From assembly GCA_029265335.1 (NCBI GenBank), contig JAJUJN010000066.1, positions 1-9,073 of the forward strand: a DNA stretch of 9,073 nucleotides, read 5' to 3'. Below the pieces are notes generated by a model, which saw only the letters and a list, made by a program, of their open reading frames with translations, was not told where the DNA came from and searched no databases. The first letter of the stretch is position 1. Each line of letters opens with the position of its first letter. Source of the stretch: Alcaligenaceae bacterium (GTDB lineage: Bacteria; Pseudomonadota; Gammaproteobacteria; Burkholderiales; Burkholderiaceae_B). The position numbers were made by a program, and so were the translations under genes. Below, piece after piece: positions 5,951 to 9,073 of this stretch.

Positions 5951-6994
5951 ATGGTTGGCCGAAATCCCGACCGGGTACGGCAACGCTATCGCCGCCTGGT
6001 GTTTCTCACGTTATTTCTCACCTTCGATCTCATTCTGTTTGGGGCATTCGTGCGTCTCACCGATTCGGGGTTGGGATGCCCCGATTGGCCCGGTTGTTAT
6101 AGCCGCCTCACGCCGGTGGGCGCACTCGACGACATCCGCAGCGCCCAGGAGCTCATGCCGCATGGGCCAGTGAGCGTGGTGAAAGCCTGGATCGAAATGA
6201 TCCACCGCTACGTGGCCAGCTTTTTGGGTTTGCTGATTATTGGCATTATGATCATGGCCTGGCGTTATCGCCGCATCCTGCAGCAAAGCCCGGCGCTGGC
6301 TACTGCCATCTTCATTGCGGTGTGTGTGCAGGGCGCCTTTGGCGCCTGGACGGTCACACTCAAGCTCATGCCCATCATCGTTACCACCCATTTGTTGGGG
6401 GGTATGTTGCTGCTCGGCATGATGGCCTGGCTGGCGTCTCGTTTGAAATCGCACCCACCGGTGCCGGCTTCGGCCGCCCACTGGCGGCCCTGGATGATCG
6501 GCGGCATTGCCCTGTTGGTCGTGCAGATCGCGCTGGGCGGTTGGGTGAGCACAAATTACGCCGCCTTGGCGTGCATGGATTTCCCTACCTGTCATGGCGA
6601 ATGGGTGCCGCCCATGGACTTCTCCGGCGCGTTCTCACTGGTGCGGGCGCTCGGCGAACTGCCGAGCGGCGAGCTGATATCGCAGCAGGCACTCACGGCC
6701 ATCCACTGGACGCACCGCAACTTTGCCTTTGTGGTGTTTGCCTATCTGGGGTGGCTGGCTTGGCGGCTGCGAGTGGTGCCAGGATTGCGTGTACCGGCCA
6801 CGGGGGTGTTGTGGGTTCTGCTCATGCAGTTTTTCACCGGTTTGGGCAGCGTCGTGCTCGGCTGGCCGCTGGTGCTCGCCGTGCTGCACAATGGCGGCGC
6901 CGCATTGCTGGTATTGTTGAGCACCACCCTGTTGGTACGCTTGGGCCAGGCCGGAGAACACGGCGCTGCCGAGGGGGCTAAAATCACATCATGA
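5951..6994 (+). CDS. ctaA: Heme A synthase (COX15/CtaA family)
   Basis: Inner-membrane enzyme that oxidises the C8 methyl of heme O to the formyl group of heme A, the cofactor of CoxA. The 347 residues form about eight helices in two homologous halves. The four expected heme-ligand histidines are visible: His85 in EMIHRY (Glu82 being the conserved catalytic-site glutamate), His147 in TTHLLGG, His255 in HWTHRN and His313 in LHNGG. Both halves also have a periplasmic cysteine pair, Cys43/Cys49 in CPDWPGC and Cys208/Cys214 in CMDFPTC. The start abuts the preceding stop codon, with AGGTGG at 5940-5945 as ribosome binding site. The stop overlaps the ctaB start (ATGA), a coupling that fits heme O being handed from CtaB to this enzyme. 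Confidence 0.96.
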   Translation: MVGRNPDRVRQRYRRLVFLTLFLTFDLILFGAFVRLTDSGLGCPDWPGCYSRLTPVGALDDIRSAQELMPHGPVSVVKAWIEMIHRYVASFLGLLIIGIMIMAWRYRRILQQSPALATAIFIAVCVQGAFGAWTVTLKLMPIIVTTHLLGGMLLLGMMAWLASRLKSHPPVPASAAHWRPWMIGGIALLVVQIALGGWVSTNYAALACMDFPTCHGEWVPPMDFSGAFSLVRALGELPSGELISQQALTAIHWTHRNFAFVVFAYLGWLAWRLRVVPGLRVPATGVLWVLLMQFFTGLGSVVLGWPLVLAVLHNGGAALLVLLSTTLLVRLGQAGEHGAAEGAKITS

Positions 6995-7890
6995 CCAGTC
7001 TTTCGTTAGCGCGGGCGCGATCCCGCTTTCTGCAATACTGGGTGCTCACCAAGCCACGGGTCACCCAGTTGGCGGTGTTTTGCGCGGTGATCGGCATGTT
7101 TCTGGCCAGCCCCGGGCTGCCGCCGCTGCAAACCGTGGTGGCTGCTACCGTGGGCATCTGGCTGTTGGCCGCCGCCGCGTTTGCGGTGAACTGCCTGATC
7201 GAGCAAGAAGTGGATGCGCGCATGGCGCGCACTCGGCATCGCGCCACAGCTCGTGGCACTATCCCGCCGGCGCAAACCTTGCTCTTTTCGGGGGTGCTGG
7301 GCGGCCTCGGCATGTTTGTGCTGCATGCTTGGGTAAACCCGCTCACCATGTGGCTCACCTTCGCCACATTTGTGGGCTACGCCATCATCTACACTGTGCT
7401 GCTCAAACCGCGTACGCCCCAGAACATCGTGATCGGGGGCCTTTCCGGCGCCATGCCGCCCGCCCTGGGCTGGGCGGCGGTAGCCAACGCTGTGCCGGCG
7501 CAAGCCTGGTTGCTGGTGCTCATCATCTTCATCTGGACGCCGCCGCATTTCTGGGCGCTCGCGCTCTACCGCACGAACGACTACAAGAGCGCCGGTTTGC
7601 CCATGCTGCCGGTTACCCACGGCGACCGCTTTACGCGGCTCCATATTCTGCTCTACACCTTTGCGCTCTTTGCCACCACCATGTTGCCCTACGTCATCAA
7701 AATGAGCGGCCTGGTGTATCTGGTGGGCGCCGTGTTGCTGGGTTTGCGCTTCATTTGGTATGCCTGGCGCCTCTACCGCGATTACAGCGACGCGCTGGCG
7801 CGGCGTACCTTCCGCTTCTCAATCATTTATCTGGCCCTGTTGTTCGGCTTGCTGTTGCTCGATCACTGGTTGCCAGGATGGATCGCATGA
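6991..7890 (+). CDS. ctaB: Protoheme IX farnesyltransferase (heme O synthase)
   Basis: UbiA-superfamily membrane prenyltransferase (COX10/CyoE) that adds a farnesyl group to heme B, giving heme O. The 299 residues hold seven to nine helices. Visible signatures are LTKPRVTQL near the N-terminus (19-27), the first prenyl-diphosphate/Mg motif [18 protein letters not shown] (67-84), with Asn67, Glu71, Asp75 and Arg80-Thr81, then [10 protein letters not shown] (183-192) and [15 protein letters not shown] (197-211). The motif-end 'RP' of most family members is Arg84-Ala85 here. ATG 6991 overlaps the COX15 stop by four bases; its purine-rich site (GAGGGGG, 6971-6977) is rather far away, so coupled translation is likely. 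The stop overlaps the SCO start in the same ATGA way. Confidence 0.96.
   Translation: MTSLSLARARSRFLQYWVLTKPRVTQLAVFCAVIGMFLASPGLPPLQTVVAATVGIWLLAAAAFAVNCLIEQEVDARMARTRHRATARGTIPPAQTLLFSGVLGGLGMFVLHAWVNPLTMWLTFATFVGYAIIYTVLLKPRTPQNIVIGGLSGAMPPALGWAAVANAVPAQAWLLVLIIFIWTPPHFWALALYRTNDYKSAGLPMLPVTHGDRFTRLHILLYTFALFATTMLPYVIKMSGLVYLVGAVLLGLRFIWYAWRLYRDYSDALARRTFRFSIIYLALLFGLLLLDHWLPGWIA
7875..7878 (+). promoter_or_regulatory. Ribosome binding site that decides the SCO start
   Basis: AGGA at 7875-7878 lies eight bases before ATG 7887. The other in-frame ATG at 7878 would overlap this site and has no ribosome binding site of its own, so 7887 is preferred. Confidence 0.5.
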
Positions 7891-8507
7891 CACGTTTTCG
7901 ATTTTCTTCTTCTCGGCGGCGCTGGCTGCGCCAAGGTGGCGCGCTGGCGGCTGTGGCATCCAGTGGCTTGCTCGCCGCTTGCCAAAAAACCGAGGCCAGT
8001 TTTCATTCCACCGATGTGAGCGCCACCAATATTGGTGAGGGCTGGAGCATGCCCGATCTCGAAGGGCGTGAGCGCAGCATCGAGGATTTCTCCGGCAAGG
8101 TCGTGGCGATCTTCTTTGGCTTTGTGCACTGTCCCGATATCTGCCCCACTACCATGGCTGAACTCAGTCATGTCAAAGAATCGTTGGGCAGCGACGGCGA
8201 CCGCTTTCAGACCATCTTCGTGACGGTCGATCCCGAGCGGGATACTCCCGAGATCCTGCGCGCCTATCTCGACGCTTTCGACGAAAGCGCCATCGCGTTG
8301 CGAGGCAACAGCGAGCAGCTGGCGAATATGGCGCAGGCGTTCAAGGTGTTCTACGCCAAAGTGCCGCAATCCGAAGGCAACTACACCATGGATCACTCCT
8401 CGGGGCTCTATCTGTTCGACCCCGACGGCAACGTGCGGCTTTATTCACGCTACGGTCAGTCGGTAGACAACCTCACCGCCGACGTCCGCACTTTGCTGGC
8501 GAGCTGA
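7887..8507 (+). CDS. SCO1/SenC family copper chaperone, predicted lipoprotein
   Basis: Periplasmic copper-binding/thiol protein required for the CuA site of CoxB. It has 206 residues. The N-terminus has a twin-arginine-like SRRRWLR (9-15), a hydrophobic stretch and the lipobox LLAAC, with Cys32 as lipid attachment site; this implies a lipid anchor instead of the more usual membrane helix. The SCO domain has all the metal ligands: Cys82 and Cys86 in [10 protein letters not shown] and His170 in [24 protein letters not shown] (113-124) is another family hallmark. The ATGA overlap with ctaB puts it last in the biogenesis operon. The reading frame is open far upstream inside ctaB, but that extension is not coding. 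It converges on metW, with 10 bases between the stops. Confidence 0.95.
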   Translation: MTRFRFSSSRRRWLRQGGALAAVASSGLLAACQKTEASFHSTDVSATNIGEGWSMPDLEGRERSIEDFSGKVVAIFFGFVHCPDICPTTMAELSHVKESLGSDGDRFQTIFVTVDPERDTPEILRAYLDAFDESAIALRGNSEQLANMAQAFKVFYAKVPQSEGNYTMDHSSGLYLFDPDGNVRLYSRYGQSVDNLTADVRTLLAS

Positions 8508-8517
8508 TCGGCGGCCG

Positions 8518-9073
8518 TCAGGCTGCCTCGGGCGCCGCCGCCGGCCTTGAATCCTGCAGCGGCGACGCAAAGCGGTACACCCCCAAGGTGCTGCGCCACT
8601 GGGGCAGCACGCGAACCTCGTGCTCGCCATGAAAGGTAGCGCGATCCAGAATGGGCAGTTCGAGCTTTTGAGCCAGCCGTTCGAAGTCTTGCAAGGTGCA
8701 CAGGTGAATGTTGGGCGTGTTGTACCACTCGTAGGGTAGATGTTTGCCTACCGGCATGCGACCGCGCAAGATCGAAAGCCCGTGAGTCCAATAGCCGAAG
8801 TTGGGCACCGACACGATGCCTTCGCGCGCCACGCGCGCCATTTCGCGCAGAATGTGCTCGGTATGCAGCATGGATTGCAGGGTTTGCGAGAGCACCACAG
8901 TATCGAACTGCTGGTCGCCGAATAGCGCCAGGCCGTCTTCGAGGTTCTGCTGCACCACATCCACTCCACGCGCCACGCAGTGCACCACGCGGGTGGCGTC
9001 GATCTCCACCCCCACGCCTCGAACCTGGCAGGTGGTGGCCAAATAATGCAGCAAGGCGCCATCACCACAGCCG
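8518..9073 (-). CDS. metW: Methionine biosynthesis protein MetW (5' partial)
   Basis: SAM-methyltransferase-fold protein that partners MetX, the homoserine O-acyltransferase of methionine biosynthesis; published work in other proteobacteria indicates that MetW is needed for MetX activity. The right edge cuts the 5' end: 184 codons are visible from 9072 down to the stop at 8520-8518, so probably only 10-15 residues are missing. The visible part opens with the glycine-rich SAM loop GCGDGALL, then GVGVEID, FDTVVLSQTLQ, VPNFGYW and the MetW-typical PYEWYNTPNIHLCTLQDFE. An ATG at 9054 is internal to the SAM-binding fold and not the start. The C-terminus is an Ala/Pro-rich tail. metX would be expected upstream on the same strand, beyond the window. 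It has no functional tie to the cox genes and is simply a convergent neighbour. Confidence 0.95.
   Translation of the reverse strand, partial: GCGDGALLHYLATTCQVRGVGVEIDATRVVHCVARGVDVVQQNLEDGLALFGDQQFDTVVLSQTLQSMLHTEHILREMARVAREGIVSVPNFGYWTHGLSILRGRMPVGKHLPYEWYNTPNIHLCTLQDFERLAQKLELPILDRATFHGEHEVRVLPQWRSTLGVYRFASPLQDSRPAAAPEAA

Noticed and set aside
5632..6102. Plus-strand open frame of 156 codons overlapping the SCO-like gene and COX15
   Set aside because: It lies out of frame with two well-supported genes and has no domain-like pattern.
7080..7886. Long upstream extension of the SCO reading frame through ctaB
   Set aside because: The extension is a His/Arg/Ala-rich out-of-frame reading of ctaB. 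The SCO signal peptide and the ribosome binding site at 7875 place the start at 7887.
8509..8540. GC-rich inverted repeat (CGGCGGC / GCCGCCG) at the SCO-metW convergent junction as a bidirectional terminator
   Set aside because: The 18-base loop, the simple GCC-repeat nature, the overlap with metW codons and the lack of any T-run make chance likely.
1..9073. Mobile elements, CRISPR arrays, tRNA/rRNA genes, defence or other accessory systems
   Set aside because: The window is densely filled with housekeeping respiratory genes and metW. I saw no transposase, integrase, direct-repeat array, tRNA-like fold or foreign-looking gene.

Overview
The window is a contiguous stretch of a bacterial chromosome carrying a cytochrome c oxidase (haem-copper terminal oxidase) structural and assembly locus. 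The gene content points to a betaproteobacterium of the order Burkholderiales, probably Alcaligenaceae-like: subunit II is fused to a cytochrome c domain, small DUF2970 and DUF2909 membrane proteins sit among the cox genes, and SURF1, a SCO-like protein, COX15, COX10 and SCO follow in order with metW next to them. The taxonomic call is an inference from gene order and protein motifs; no rRNA or other marker is present.

Layout. Positions 1-4033 (+ strand) hold the structural genes: the 3' part of coxB (cut by the left edge), coxA, a 37-residue one-helix protein that starts immediately after the coxA stop codon, a DUF2970 protein, and coxC. A GC-rich hairpin lies just after coxC. Positions 4034-4524 are a break in the operon: about 170 bases of apparently non-coding DNA, then a minus-strand DUF2909 gene, then a 107-base divergent intergenic region with candidate promoters. 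Positions 4525-8507 (+ strand) form a tightly packed second operon for oxidase biogenesis: SURF1, a SCO-like thioredoxin-fold membrane protein (38-base overlap, non-ATG start), heme A synthase ctaA/COX15 (abutting), heme O synthase ctaB (ATGA overlap), and a SCO copper-chaperone lipoprotein (ATGA overlap). From 8518 to the right edge the convergent minus-strand metW gene (5' end cut off) belongs to methionine biosynthesis.

How it works together. CoxA, CoxB and CoxC form the catalytic core. CtaB turns heme B into heme O and CtaA/COX15 turns heme O into heme A for CoxA; SURF1 is a heme-a/assembly factor; SCO delivers copper to, or reduces, the CuA site of CoxB. The expected CuB chaperone gene ctaG (cox11), which in related clusters usually lies between coxA and coxC, is not in this window.

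I found no mobile element, CRISPR array, RNA gene or clearly new system. The most notable points are the missing ctaG, the in-frame TGA-GTG junction between coxA and the small membrane protein, and a second SCO-like protein that keeps a CxxxC motif and a candidate histidine.
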